Below, piece by piece: positions 16,261 through 24,121 of a stretch of 64,000 nt of DNA. The notes beneath the pieces are model-generated. The model had not been told where the DNA came from, ran no database searches, and worked only from the letters and a program-made list of their open reading frames with translations. The stretch comes from RGIG7213 sp045540335 (lineage in GTDB: Bacteria; Bacillota; Clostridia; Oscillospirales; CAG-272), in assembly GCA_045540335.1 (NCBI GenBank), contig JAZQHC010000049.1, forward strand, positions 1 through 64,000. The letters are read 5' to 3'. Each line of letters opens with the position of its first letter. The stretch's first letter is position 1. The translations under genes and the position numbers were made by a program.

Positions 16261-17247
16261 TATCAAAATGCCAAACAAAATAAATATCGCAAGCATTATC
16301 AAATCTGCTTTTTTCAGGCGGAAGCTTCTTCTGTATATAAAATATCCTATCATGGCAAATATAAACAACCAAACATTTATAATGCCGTCGCCGGTTAACA
16401 CCGCCAGCGTAAAATACAACAATGGGATATTTAACTTATATCCGAATATACTGTTCGATACTTCGCCTACGTGTTCTGTTTTTTTGTTTTTGAAAGTTGT
16501 AAAGATACCGACGATACACAAAATTCCAACTATCACCCATATACAAAAATACAGATAATCTATATAGTCAAGCGTTTTTACTCTGCTGTTGATATTTATT
16601 ATGTCCTGAAAGTAAACGGTAAAATTGTCTATCTGCTCGTACATAACGAGATGTTCAAATTTAAAGTCGGGATACGGGCGCGCAAAAAGATACTCTCGCA
16701 CCTCGTGCCACAACGTTTGGCATAACAAATACAAATTAACTATCCAAAAGCAGACGAAAACGATACCGTCTATAACTGCATTTGCCTGCAAAAAAATAAA
16801 ACAAACAACACAATATACAATAAATCCTACGGCAAGTATTGTAAAATAATACGGTACGATATACTGCAGCTTAAAGGATTCCGCATACGGCAGCATCACA
16901 AAAACACCTGATAACGTGCAGCAAGTAAATATCAACGCAGTTTGCAGATATCCGTTTACAAAATGAACAAGCGCAAGCCTACACCTTGACATCGGCAAAG
17001 AAAACATTGTATCAAGATTGCGTTTACTGTAAAAGGCAGAAAACTCGAACACGGGCATAACGCTTACGCATATACCCATAATAACAGACAGTATGTATAT
17101 AGAGGAAATGTTGTATTGCGGTTCTGTTCTTCCGCACCCGTCGCTTACGGTCATTATAGTAACAAGTACGCCGATTATCAGCATGGAAAGCAACCGCATA
17201 AGCGTTGTTTTGCTATGATGAAAGAAATATCTTTTTAATTCAGCCAT
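16258..17247 (-). CDS. ABC-2-type transporter permease
   Basis: A 329-residue polytopic membrane protein with about six to eight helices, starting MAELKRYFFHHSKTTLMRLL. It has the ABC-2 permease hallmark of a short amphipathic segment (FYSKRNLDTMFSLPMSRCRLALVHFVNGY) after the second helix. This is typical of YtrC/YtrD-like partners of GntR-regulated exporters. It overlaps the ATPase gene by 8 bases at 17240-17247, showing translational coupling. The transported substrate is unknown. In Bacillus the analogous ytr operon responds to cell-wall antibiotics, which is only suggestive here. Confidence 0.82.
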   Translation of the reverse strand: MAELKRYFFHHSKTTLMRLLSMLIIGVLVTIMTVSDGCGRTEPQYNISSIYILSVIMGICVSVMPVFEFSAFYSKRNLDTMFSLPMSRCRLALVHFVNGYLQTALIFTCCTLSGVFVMLPYAESFKLQYIVPYYFTILAVGFIVYCVVCFIFLQANAVIDGIVFVCFWIVNLYLLCQTLWHEVREYLFARPYPDFKFEHLVMYEQIDNFTVYFQDIININSRVKTLDYIDYLYFCIWVIVGILCIVGIFTTFKNKKTEHVGEVSNSIFGYKLNIPLLYFTLAVLTGDGIINVWLFIFAMIGYFIYRRSFRLKKADLIMLAIFILFGILI

Positions 17248-18127
17248 TTGCGTTTTCCCCCTCTACTTCGTTGATAAACACTTCTTCAAAATTCATTTGC
17301 ATTTCTTCAAAAACAGCAGGCTTTACCGGCAATGAATCTATCAATTCCTTTCCCTTTTGGGCATTGCACCTTAAAACGATCTGCACGAATTTTCCATTTT
17401 GTTCGATAGATGCCGCAGGCAAAGAAGAAAACATTTCTCTATTTATTTCTTGTAAAAACGCAAGCTGAAATTTGCACATACTTTCAACCTTTTCGGCAAT
17501 GCTTCCGCAGGCTTTTACAGACTTATTATCTATAAGAACGAAGCTGTCGCAAAATGATTCAAGCTCTCTTAACGAATGGCTGCTGATAACAACGGTTGTA
17601 TCTTCCTTTTCAACGTATTGTATTATCGCTTCTTTAAAGTACTTTCTTGCAAGCGGGTCTAATCCGTCGAATGCCTCGTCAAGCAAAAGATATTTCGGCT
17701 TCACCGCAAGTGCCAGGGCGATATAAAATTGCCTTTTCATGCCCTTTGAAAAGTTTCGTATGTGCTTTTTTTGATCAAGCTTAAACTTTTCCATAAATTG
17801 TTCGTAAACACCCATATCCATCTGCGGATAAAATACCTTATACATTTCAACAACGGATCTGCAAGTTGCGTTTGCAGTATAATACGGGTCATCAGGCAGA
17901 AAGAATATCTTCTCTCTTACATCGGGTAAGCTTGGCAAACCTTCATCATAAGCTATGCTGCCATCTTCGGGTTCATATACGCCGCACATCAACCTTAACA
18001 GCGTGCTTTTACCTGCGCCGTTTATACCTACCACGCCCAGAATACACCCGTTCGGTATTTGTAAATCTATATTTTCCAAAACCTTTTTTTCACCGAAAGA
18101 ATGGCTTAAATTCTTAATTTTTATCAC
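17240..18127 (-). CDS. ABC transporter ATP-binding protein (YtrB-like)
   Basis: A 295-residue ATPase with Walker A GINGAGKST, a divergent signature NFSKGMKRQ, Walker B YLLLDEAFDGLD and the switch His in VISSHSLRE. The C-terminal extension of about 90 residues is common in exporters of this type. I favour GTG 18127: the product then begins MIKIKNLSHSFGEK, as in the family, and AAGGGGG lies 8 bases upstream. An ATG at 18148 would add seven residues and lacks a ribosome site. The gene overlaps the GntR stop by 14 bases. Confidence 0.9.
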   Translation of the reverse strand: MIKIKNLSHSFGEKKVLENIDLQIPNGCILGVVGINGAGKSTLLRLMCGVYEPEDGSIAYDEGLPSLPDVREKIFFLPDDPYYTANATCRSVVEMYKVFYPQMDMGVYEQFMEKFKLDQKKHIRNFSKGMKRQFYIALALAVKPKYLLLDEAFDGLDPLARKYFKEAIIQYVEKEDTTVVISSHSLRELESFCDSFVLIDNKSVKACGSIAEKVESMCKFQLAFLQEINREMFSSLPAASIEQNGKFVQIVLRCNAQKGKELIDSLPVKPAVFEEMQMNFEEVFINEVEGENANG

Positions 18128-18494
18128 CTTTATTGCCCCCTTCTTCATACACTTTGAAAACGGCGTCTATAACCTGCTGATACGTAGCGCCTTTATCCTT
18201 CAATGCGTTTATCGACACGATACAATCCGCATTTAAAACATCGTCGTTGTGTTTTTCGCCGTTTGAAAATATAACGTACAAGCCTTTTTTGGGAATACTT
18301 TGTACAAGTTGTTTTTTTTCAAGTATATCGTATGCCCTTGCCACGGTATTGGGATTAACGCCGCAATCTTCTGCCGCGGCACGAACCGACGGTAGCTTTT
18401 CACCGTTTTGCAATATACCTAATTTTATATACTGCTCGTACCGTGCGGCTATTTCGGCATAGACCTCCATCTTGCCTGAAAATTTCCACGCCAT
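18114..18494 (-). CDS. GntR-family repressor (YtrA subfamily)
   Basis: A 126-residue regulator. The N-terminal winged helix (about 8-76) has YAEIAARYEQYIKLGIL, GEKLPSVRAAAEDCGVNPNTVARAYDIL and KKGLYV. The short C-terminal tail of about 50 residues is diagnostic of the YtrA subfamily, which binds DNA as a dimer without a large effector domain. An AGGAGGG site precedes ATG 18494. It is the first gene of the GntR-ATPase-permease operon. It probably represses its own promoter, where three tandem repeats lie directly after the -10 box. Confidence 0.92.
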   Translation of the reverse strand: MAWKFSGKMEVYAEIAARYEQYIKLGILQNGEKLPSVRAAAEDCGVNPNTVARAYDILEKKQLVQSIPKKGLYVIFSNGEKHNDDVLNADCIVSINALKDKGATYQQVIDAVFKVYEEGGNKGDKN

Positions 18495-18510
18495 GAAATC
18501 CCTCCTTGTT

Positions 18511-18565
18511 ATAACTGTATTATCTGTATTATCTGTACTATATCATAGTTTATCTTGTTTGTCAA
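18511..18565 (-). promoter_or_regulatory. GntR operon promoter with tandem operator-like repeats
   Basis: Minus strand: -35 TTGACA (18565-18560), 17-bp spacer, -10 TATAGT (18542-18537). Immediately downstream, at 18536-18511, come three 9-bp units ACAGATAAT, ACAGATAAT, ACAGTTATA covering the transcription start, as expected of an autoregulatory operator. Confidence 0.78.
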
Positions 18566-18569
18566 TACA

Positions 18570-18625
18570 AAAAAATAAAATTGCTGTTGCATAACCATGA
18601 AAACAATGATTATTGCAACAGCAAT
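18570..18625 (-). terminator. Terminator of the Re-citrate synthase gene
   Basis: Minus strand: ATTGCTGTTGCAATAA (18625-18610) pairs with TTATGCAACAGCAAT (18594-18580) with one bulge, followed by TTTATTTTTTT. Confidence 0.75.
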
Positions 18626-18641
18626 ACTATTTTGCAAAGTA

Positions 18642-20066
18642 TTATCCTCTGTGAACGTGAATATGCTCAAGCTTGCGATAAAATTCAAAATCTATGGATT
18701 TAAGCATTTCTTCAAGCTCGATATCACCCATTACTGTATTTCTGCCGTTCTTATACTGCTCGTCAACAAGCTCTTTCATGGCAAGAATAACGGGATGGCG
18801 TTTGTCTATCTTTTCATCGTCTTTCAAAACAAAGTATCCGTTAAGCCAGTGCGCAATTCCCGCAACACCGCTGTGCGAATCAACCGCAACCAATGCAGGG
18901 CGGTTCAATATTTTCGAAGTATTGAATATGTTATATATTTCTTCGTCCTTCAACAAACCGTCCGCGTGGATACCTGCCCTCGTCGTGTTGAAGTTTCTGC
19001 CTACAAACGGGGTTCTCGGCGGTATTTCATATCCTATTTCGCTTTCAAAATACTGTGCTATTTCCGTTATAACGGAAAGGTCCATACCATCTGTCGTACC
19101 GCGCAACGAAGCATATTCGATAGCCATCGCCTCAAGCGGACAGTTGCCCGTTCTTTCACCTATACCAAGCAAAGAACAGTTTATACCCGAACAACCGTAA
19201 AGCCATGCCGTTGCCGCATTTCCGACAACCTTATAAAAATCGTTGTGGCCGTGCCATTCAAGATTTTCACTTTTAACGCCCGAAAAGTGAATAAGACCGT
19301 ATATAATGCCCTGCACACTTCTCGGCAAAGCCGCACCCGGATACGAAACGCCGTAGCCCATAGTGTCGCAGGCGCGTATCTTAACGGGAATATTATATTT
19401 TTCGCCCAGCTCTGTCAATCTTTCTGCCAAAGGAACAACGAAGCCGTAAAAATCTGCCCTTGTTATATCTTCAAAGTGGCAGCGCGGTCTTATACCGTAA
19501 TCTATAACCTTTTCGACCATGTTTACGTACTTTTCAAGTGCCGCCGCCCTTGTAAGGCCCATTTTGTTATATATATGATAGTCTGAACAGCTTACCAGAA
19601 TGCCGGTTTCTTTTATTCCGATATCTTTTACCAGCTTGAAATCATTTTCGTTTGCGCGTATCCAGCTTGTAACCTCGGGAAATTCAAGCCCTAAGGACAT
19701 ACATTCCTTTACCGCTTCTCTATCCTTTTCGGAATACACGAAAAATTCGCTTTGGCGAATTATACCCTTTTTACCGCCAAGCTTGTTCAACAATTTAAAT
19801 ATGTGCACTATCTGCTCTACCGAAAACGGCGAGGTTGACTGCTGCCCATCACGGAAGGTCGTATCCGTTATCCATATATCGGTTGGCATATTTATAGGCA
19901 CGTGGCGATGGTTAAACGCCACCTTGGGAATAGAGTCGTAATCAAAAAGATTTCTGTAAAGATTAGGCGTTTCTCTTTCCTGAAGTTGATATTTATATGC
20001 TGCTTGTTCAAGCAAATTTGTATGATTTGAGAACTTTATCTCTCTGTTATCGTTATTGCGATCCAT
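18642..20066 (-). CDS. Candidate Re-citrate synthase (DRE-TIM acyltransferase family)
   Basis: A 474-residue enzyme of the isopropylmalate/homocitrate synthase superfamily. The DRE motif is ITDTTFRDGQQS. IIRQSEFFVYS, the SWIRANENDFKLVKD segment, ILVSCSDYHI, the metal site EWHGHNDFYKV and GIGERTGNCPLEAM are all present. It lacks the LeuA regulatory domain. The combination resembles the Re-face citrate synthase of Clostridium kluyveri, which makes citrate from oxaloacetate and acetyl-CoA in anaerobes lacking the Si enzyme; this is from memory of the family. Homocitrate or isopropylmalate synthase are alternatives. GGAGG is 6 bases from ATG 20066 and 3 from ATG 20069. It stands alone with its own promoter and terminator. 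Confidence 0.72.
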   Translation of the reverse strand: MDRNNDNREIKFSNHTNLLEQAAYKYQLQERETPNLYRNLFDYDSIPKVAFNHRHVPINMPTDIWITDTTFRDGQQSTSPFSVEQIVHIFKLLNKLGGKKGIIRQSEFFVYSEKDREAVKECMSLGLEFPEVTSWIRANENDFKLVKDIGIKETGILVSCSDYHIYNKMGLTRAAALEKYVNMVEKVIDYGIRPRCHFEDITRADFYGFVVPLAERLTELGEKYNIPVKIRACDTMGYGVSYPGAALPRSVQGIIYGLIHFSGVKSENLEWHGHNDFYKVVGNAATAWLYGCSGINCSLLGIGERTGNCPLEAMAIEYASLRGTTDGMDLSVITEIAQYFESEIGYEIPPRTPFVGRNFNTTRAGIHADGLLKDEEIYNIFNTSKILNRPALVAVDSHSGVAGIAHWLNGYFVLKDDEKIDKRHPVILAMKELVDEQYKNGRNTVMGDIELEEMLKSIDFEFYRKLEHIHVHRG

Positions 20067-20130
20067 CATTTACCTCCTACCGTGCAATTTAGATATATAA
20101 AAAATTTACTTTCATACTGTTATCTTTATC

Positions 20131-20159
20131 ATTATATCACAATTTTTGAATGTTTGCAA
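20131..20159 (-). promoter_or_regulatory. Promoter of the Re-citrate synthase candidate
   Basis: Minus strand: -35 TTGCAA (20159-20154), 17-bp spacer, -10 TATAAT (20136-20131), about 62 bases before the start codon. Confidence 0.75.
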
Positions 20160-20208
20160 TAGTATTTCTTGCATTTTTACTGTTTTTTTTAAATTAAACA
20201 AATTAGAA

Positions 20209-20237
20209 TTGACAAAACGCACCCGTTGTGGTATAAT
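20209..20237 (+). promoter_or_regulatory. Consensus sigma-A promoter of ferredoxin
   Basis: TTGACA (20209-20214), 17-bp spacer, TATAAT (20232-20237): exact consensus, predicting strong expression. Confidence 0.88.
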
Positions 20238-20269
20238 AGTTAAAACTTAAATATATAAGGAGAACAATA

Positions 20270-20443
20270 ATGGCTTACATCATTAACGACGAATGTGTTG
20301 CTTGCGGCGCATGCGAATCCGAATGCCCCGTAAGTGCTATTTCCGAAAAGGACGGCAAGTACGTTGTAAACGCAGACGAATGTCTTGATTGCGGCGCTTG
20401 TGCAGGTGTGTGCCCTGTTGGTGCACCCAACCCTGCAGAATAA
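20270..20443 (+). CDS. 2[4Fe-4S] ferredoxin
   Basis: A 57-residue clostridial-type ferredoxin beginning MAYIINDECVACGACESECP. Two C-x2-C-x2-C-x3-C-P motifs ligate two [4Fe-4S] clusters, and the size and internal pseudo-symmetry fit the classic fold. Such proteins carry low-potential electrons for pyruvate:ferredoxin oxidoreductase, hydrogenase and related enzymes. An AAGGAG site lies 7 bases upstream, and the promoter is exact consensus. A hairpin at 20460-20483 may end the transcript. It is divergent from the Re-citrate synthase candidate, fitting an anaerobic central metabolism. Confidence 0.96.
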   Translation: MAYIINDECVACGACESECPVSAISEKDGKYVVNADECLDCGACAGVCPVGAPNPAE

Positions 20444-20459
20444 TCGTTTTTTCGCCTTT

Positions 20460-20483
20460 ACCCCTGCTTTTACAAGCAGGGGT
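20460..20483 (+). terminator. Hairpin after ferredoxin gene
   Basis: The perfect 10-bp stem ACCCCTGCTT/AAGCAGGGGT has a 4-base loop. No T tract follows directly, so it may be a weak terminator or an RNA 3'-stabilising element. Confidence 0.5.
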
Positions 20484-20507
20484 GATGTGCTTTAATGAGG
20501 TTTTATT

Positions 20508-21236
20508 TTGGATAAGGTTAATTGTGATATTTCAATAATTCAAGACAAATACGGTTTAAAATACGGAACAGATGCGTATCTTCTGTACGCATTTATGCCG
20601 CGTTATTCAAAAAGCACCGTATGCGAAGCCGGATGCGGGTCGGGCATAATATCCATTTTGATTTTAAAAGGCGAAAAAGCAGCTTCTGCACTTTGTTTGG
20701 ACGTGCAGCAGCATATTTGCCGAATAGCCGCGCAAAACGCCGAGGAAAACGGGCTTACAAACAAAATGAAGGTTGTTTGCAGTGACGTTCTTGATTATGC
20801 CCCCGAAAAAGAAGTTGATTCATTCGTGTGCAATCCCCCTTATATGAAGGCAGACAGCGGTGCGGTAAACACACATACCGAAAAATACATTGCCCGTCAC
20901 GAAACAAGTGCAGATATAAGTGCCTTTATGAGGTGCGCGTACCGTTCGTTAAAGGACGGCGGCTGTGCCTATTTCGTTTATCGGCCCGACAGGTGCGCCG
21001 ATATAATAAATGCAATGAAGGGCGCGAAAATAGAACCGAAGGTAATAACGTTCGTTCACGCAACGCAAAGGCACGAGCCTTGTCTTATGCTGATAAAGGG
21101 CAAGAAGAACGCATCTTCAGGTATGATGGTAACGAGGCCGTTGATAATATACGAACAAAACGCGGGCGGAAATTATTCTGCCGATATGAATTACATTTAC
21201 GAAAAAGGGTCCTTCCCTGAAGGATTTTTCAGGTGA
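20508..21236 (+). CDS. TrmN6/YfiC-like tRNA (adenine-N6)-methyltransferase
   Basis: A 242-residue class I SAM methyltransferase. An N-terminal segment QDKYGLKYGTDAYLLYAFM precedes motif I CEAGCGSGIISIL (SAM binding), an acidic LCLDVQQ and the catalytic motif IV NPPYMKADSG, typical of N6-adenine methylation. The family modifies A37 of tRNA1-Val in Escherichia coli; the target here is inferred. The start is TTG 20508, 7 bases after GAGG. The stop overlaps the rsmI start by 4 bases (GTGA), a common pairing in Firmicutes. Confidence 0.88.
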   Translation: MDKVNCDISIIQDKYGLKYGTDAYLLYAFMPRYSKSTVCEAGCGSGIISILILKGEKAASALCLDVQQHICRIAAQNAEENGLTNKMKVVCSDVLDYAPEKEVDSFVCNPPYMKADSGAVNTHTEKYIARHETSADISAFMRCAYRSLKDGGCAYFVYRPDRCADIINAMKGAKIEPKVITFVHATQRHEPCLMLIKGKKNASSGMMVTRPLIIYEQNAGGNYSADMNYIYEKGSFPEGFFR

Positions 21237-22123
21237 GTATGAGCAGTATGAAAAACATAGACCGTCTGTATGAAGAGGAAGACGGCAAAAACAAAATAGA
21301 AAAAGGTACGTTATACATCGTATCTACACCGATAGGTAACCTTTCTGATATGACGTATCGTGCAGTACACGTTCTTTCGGGGGTGGATTTTATTGCCGCC
21401 GAGGACACGAGAAACACACCGAAGCTGCTTATGCACTACGGTATAAAAAAGCCGCTTGTATCTTATTTCGAGCATAATAAAGCCCAACGCGGCGCACAAA
21501 TTGCCGAAAGGCTTTTGCAAGGGGAATCATGTGCCTTGGTAACCGATGCGGGAACACCCGCAATAAGCGACCCCGGGGAAGACCTTGTAAAGCTTTGCCG
21601 CAGTATGAATATACCTACAGTACCCGTACCCGGTGCATGTGCGGCAATAACCGCGCTGACGGTAAGCGGTCTTTTTACTGCAAAATTTGCCTTTGAGGGC
21701 TTTTTAACCACCGCAAAAGGCGATAGGCGCGCCAGACTTGAAGAAATAAAGCACGACAAACGAACGCTTATATTTTACGAAGCGCCACACAAGCTTCACG
21801 ATACATTGTGCGACCTTCGTGCGGTATTAGGCAACAGAAGCATCGCGCTTTGCCGTGAATTAACAAAGATAAACGAGGAAGTTATAAACTTCACCTTTGA
21901 CGATGCAATAAGCTATTATTCCGAAAAGCGCCCCAAGGGTGAATTTGTAATAGTGGTTGAAGGGTACAAGGAATCTGCAGAAGATGCGTTTTGGGCAAAT
22001 ATGTCTGAAACAGAGCACGTGCAATTCTACATCAACGGCGGAATGCAAAAAATGGATGCAATAAAAGCCGCCGCCAAGGATAGAAAGATGCCAAAAGGGG
22101 AGTTATATAAAAAGCTGTTATGA
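21233..22123 (+). CDS. rsmI: 16S rRNA (cytidine1402-2'-O)-methyltransferase
   Basis: A 296-residue tetrapyrrole-methylase-fold enzyme that 2'-O-methylates C1402 in the 30S decoding centre. It has GTLYIVSTPIGNLSDMTYRAV, AAEDTRNTPKLL, SYFEHN, LVTDAGTPAISDPG and VPVPGACA, all typical. The GTG at 21233, 8 bases after AGGA, fuses with the upstream stop (GTGA). An ATG six bases further in is the alternative. The stop overlaps the nagA start (ATGA), so the three genes form one translationally coupled unit. Confidence 0.96.
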   Translation: MSMSSMKNIDRLYEEEDGKNKIEKGTLYIVSTPIGNLSDMTYRAVHVLSGVDFIAAEDTRNTPKLLMHYGIKKPLVSYFEHNKAQRGAQIAERLLQGESCALVTDAGTPAISDPGEDLVKLCRSMNIPTVPVPGACAAITALTVSGLFTAKFAFEGFLTTAKGDRRARLEEIKHDKRTLIFYEAPHKLHDTLCDLRAVLGNRSIALCRELTKINEEVINFTFDDAISYYSEKRPKGEFVIVVEGYKESAEDAFWANMSETEHVQFYINGGMQKMDAIKAAAKDRKMPKGELYKKLL

Positions 22124-23238
22124 AAATTGAAAACGTTCTTATATTTAATACCGACCAATGCAAGTTTATGCACGGTTCCCTCTCACACGAAAACGGTATT
22201 ATAACCGAAATACTGTACGATGGCGAAAGCGGAGAGGGCTGCGACCGCATTATACCCGGATTTGTTGAGGTTCATACGCACGGCAGATGCGGATATGATA
22301 TCATGGCTTGCGGCGAAACCGACCTTGTGAAAATGAGCAAGGAATACGCCAAAACAGGCGTTACTTCTCTTTTCCCCACCGTGATGACTGCGCCATTTGA
22401 AGAAATAGAAAAATCTATCTACAACATAAAATCGTCTGCCGACAAATGCGCGTGCCATATAGACGGTGTTCACGTAGAGGGCCCATATATAAGTGCAAAA
22501 AGGCCGGGCTGCCATACGATTGATTTGATAAGAAATCCCAAAAGTGAAGAATTGCTTTCTCTTATAGAAAAAATTTCTCCGTTGAAGGCACATTTTACGA
22601 TTGCCCCCGAGGAAATCGGCGGTGTTTCTGCTGTTGAAGCCTGCGTACGCGCAGGGGCAACTGTCGGTATCGGTCACAGCGATGCAACATACGACGTTTG
22701 CCAAAGCGCACTTAATATAGGTGCTTGCACCTTTACGCACACCTTTAACGCTATGCGCCCGCTTCTTCATAGAGAGCCGGGGTGTGTCGGCTGTGCATTG
22801 GAAAGCGATGCCTTTGCAGAATTTATTGCAGACGGCATACATCTTTCCCCCCACGTTATAAATCTTTCGTACAAAGCAAAAGGAAACGATAAATTCGTGC
22901 TTGTTACCGATTCGATTGCCGCAGCAGGCATGCCTGACGGTGAATATGCTTTATCCGGAATTCCGGTAAGCGTTACAAACGGTAAGATAACCACGAAAGA
23001 CGGAACTATTGCGGGTTCTGCCTTAAGCATGCCGAACGCCGTTAAAAACCTTATGGAATTTGCCAAAATACCGTTTGAAGAAGCCCTTATCTGTGCCACG
23101 GCAAACCCTGCAAAGCAGGTTGGCATTTACGACAAGTGCGGATCATTGGAAAAGGGCAAGCGTGCGGATATTGTAGTTATCCCGCACGACGGTTTTGCTA
23201 TCAAAAACGTATTGGTAGGCGGTAAATTTTTATATTGA
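22120..23238 (+). CDS. nagA: N-acetylglucosamine-6-phosphate deacetylase
   Basis: A 372-residue amidohydrolase that converts GlcNAc-6-phosphate to glucosamine-6-phosphate, recycling cell-wall and dietary amino sugars. The motifs are PGFVEVHTHGRCGYD (metal site 1), VHVEGPYISAKRPG (catalytic region with the metal-binding Glu), GIGHSDATYD (His), THTFNAMRPL and the catalytic Asp in LVTDSIAAAGMPDG. No nagB or amino-sugar transporter is next to it. It is the last gene of trmN6-rsmI-nagA, with a terminator directly downstream. Confidence 0.94.
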   Translation: MKIENVLIFNTDQCKFMHGSLSHENGIITEILYDGESGEGCDRIIPGFVEVHTHGRCGYDIMACGETDLVKMSKEYAKTGVTSLFPTVMTAPFEEIEKSIYNIKSSADKCACHIDGVHVEGPYISAKRPGCHTIDLIRNPKSEELLSLIEKISPLKAHFTIAPEEIGGVSAVEACVRAGATVGIGHSDATYDVCQSALNIGACTFTHTFNAMRPLLHREPGCVGCALESDAFAEFIADGIHLSPHVINLSYKAKGNDKFVLVTDSIAAAGMPDGEYALSGIPVSVTNGKITTKDGTIAGSALSMPNAVKNLMEFAKIPFEEALICATANPAKQVGIYDKCGSLEKGKRADIVVIPHDGFAIKNVLVGGKFLY

Positions 23239-23253
23239 CCGTTTAAGATCATT

Positions 23254-23299
23254 AAAAACACCCCATAATCCGAAAAAGAAAGTTTATGGGGTGTTTTTT
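23254..23299 (+). terminator. Terminator abutting the next start codon
   Basis: AAAAACACCCCATAA pairs with TTATGGGGTGTTTTT, ending in six T residues immediately before ATG 23300. The 3' arm also holds GGGGTG, the only ribosome-site-like sequence for the next gene. Confidence 0.8.
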
Positions 23300-24121
23300 A
23301 TGAACGATTTAACGGTAGGCCAAAAAAGAAAAACCATATTTGCAGCCGCTTGGCACACGTCTGAATTTTTCACCGCAGATGCCAAGCGTATTTTACGAAC
23401 GGAAAATACGTTTTTCCGCCTTTGCACATCTTCTGCCATAGCATACACGGTGTGTCTTTGCTTTGTTTTTCTTATCGTGTCAACAAACGTATTTTTTTCA
23501 AAAACAGGCATACACACGTTATCCGTACACGCACACAAGCTGCTTTATTGCGGCATTCTTGCTATACTGCTTTTGATTGGCGGATTTTTTGCCTACGGCG
23601 CACTGTGCGGATTGTTAAAATCCTGCACGCCAAATAATTGTGATAACGCTTTTTCCGTATTCACCTCTCAAAAAAATCTGCAGACCGTTTTCCGTGGATA
23701 TATAGTAAATTTAATTGCACTTATGCCGGTTTTGACTTTAGCAACGTTAACGGTGTCTGTTTTAACGGATATGCGCGGTTTTAGTATTCAAAGCGGAATA
23801 TTTTGCGGAATTATGATATTGACATGTTTATATTTATTATGTATAATAAGATGTGTGCTTACCGTGTATGAATACATTATTTTCGCTTCGGGTACGCTTG
23901 CTGATGCACTTCGGCTTTGTTCAGGCCATTTTGGCGAATATATATGCCTTTGTATCCGAACGATACCGCACGTCTTTTTAGGTATTGCCTCTGCAGGCGT
24001 GCTATTTGTTTTTTATACCTTACCGCATATTTCATCGTGCAAGTACGCCTTTGCATCATACTTGTGCGATCTTCAAGCTATAAACGATAACAAGAAAGGA
24101 ATAAATATCGATGGAAAATAA
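23300..24121 (+). CDS. Membrane protein, weakly DUF975-like
   Basis: A 273-residue polytopic protein with about five to six hydrophobic helices (near residues 47-66, 85-110, 143-168, 172-195 and 225-245). The segment TLADALRLCSGHFGEYICLCIRT between helices recalls the amphipathic repeat of DUF975 proteins; this is only a resemblance. It is Cys-rich. The start codon lies directly after a terminator T tract and its ribosome site is in that hairpin. The stop overlaps metG by 11 bases. Function unknown. Confidence 0.65.
   Translation: MNDLTVGQKRKTIFAAAWHTSEFFTADAKRILRTENTFFRLCTSSAIAYTVCLCFVFLIVSTNVFFSKTGIHTLSVHAHKLLYCGILAILLLIGGFFAYGALCGLLKSCTPNNCDNAFSVFTSQKNLQTVFRGYIVNLIALMPVLTLATLTVSVLTDMRGFSIQSGIFCGIMILTCLYLLCIIRCVLTVYEYIIFASGTLADALRLCSGHFGEYICLCIRTIPHVFLGIASAGVLFVFYTLPHISSCKYAFASYLCDLQAINDNKKGINIDGK

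Noticed and set aside
16258..18494. Antibiotic resistance ABC exporter
   Set aside because: The GntR-ATPase-permease layout resembles ytr operons, but there is no substrate evidence, so no resistance function is claimed.
18511..18536. Tandem repeats as a mini CRISPR or satellite
   Set aside because: Units are 9 bp, contiguous and sit exactly at a promoter start site; there are no spacers and no cas genes.
18597..19586. Long open frame (329 codons) on the plus strand opposite the Re-citrate synthase candidate
   Set aside because: It lies wholly antisense to a conserved gene, has no ribosome site or family motif, and its composition fits a shadow frame.
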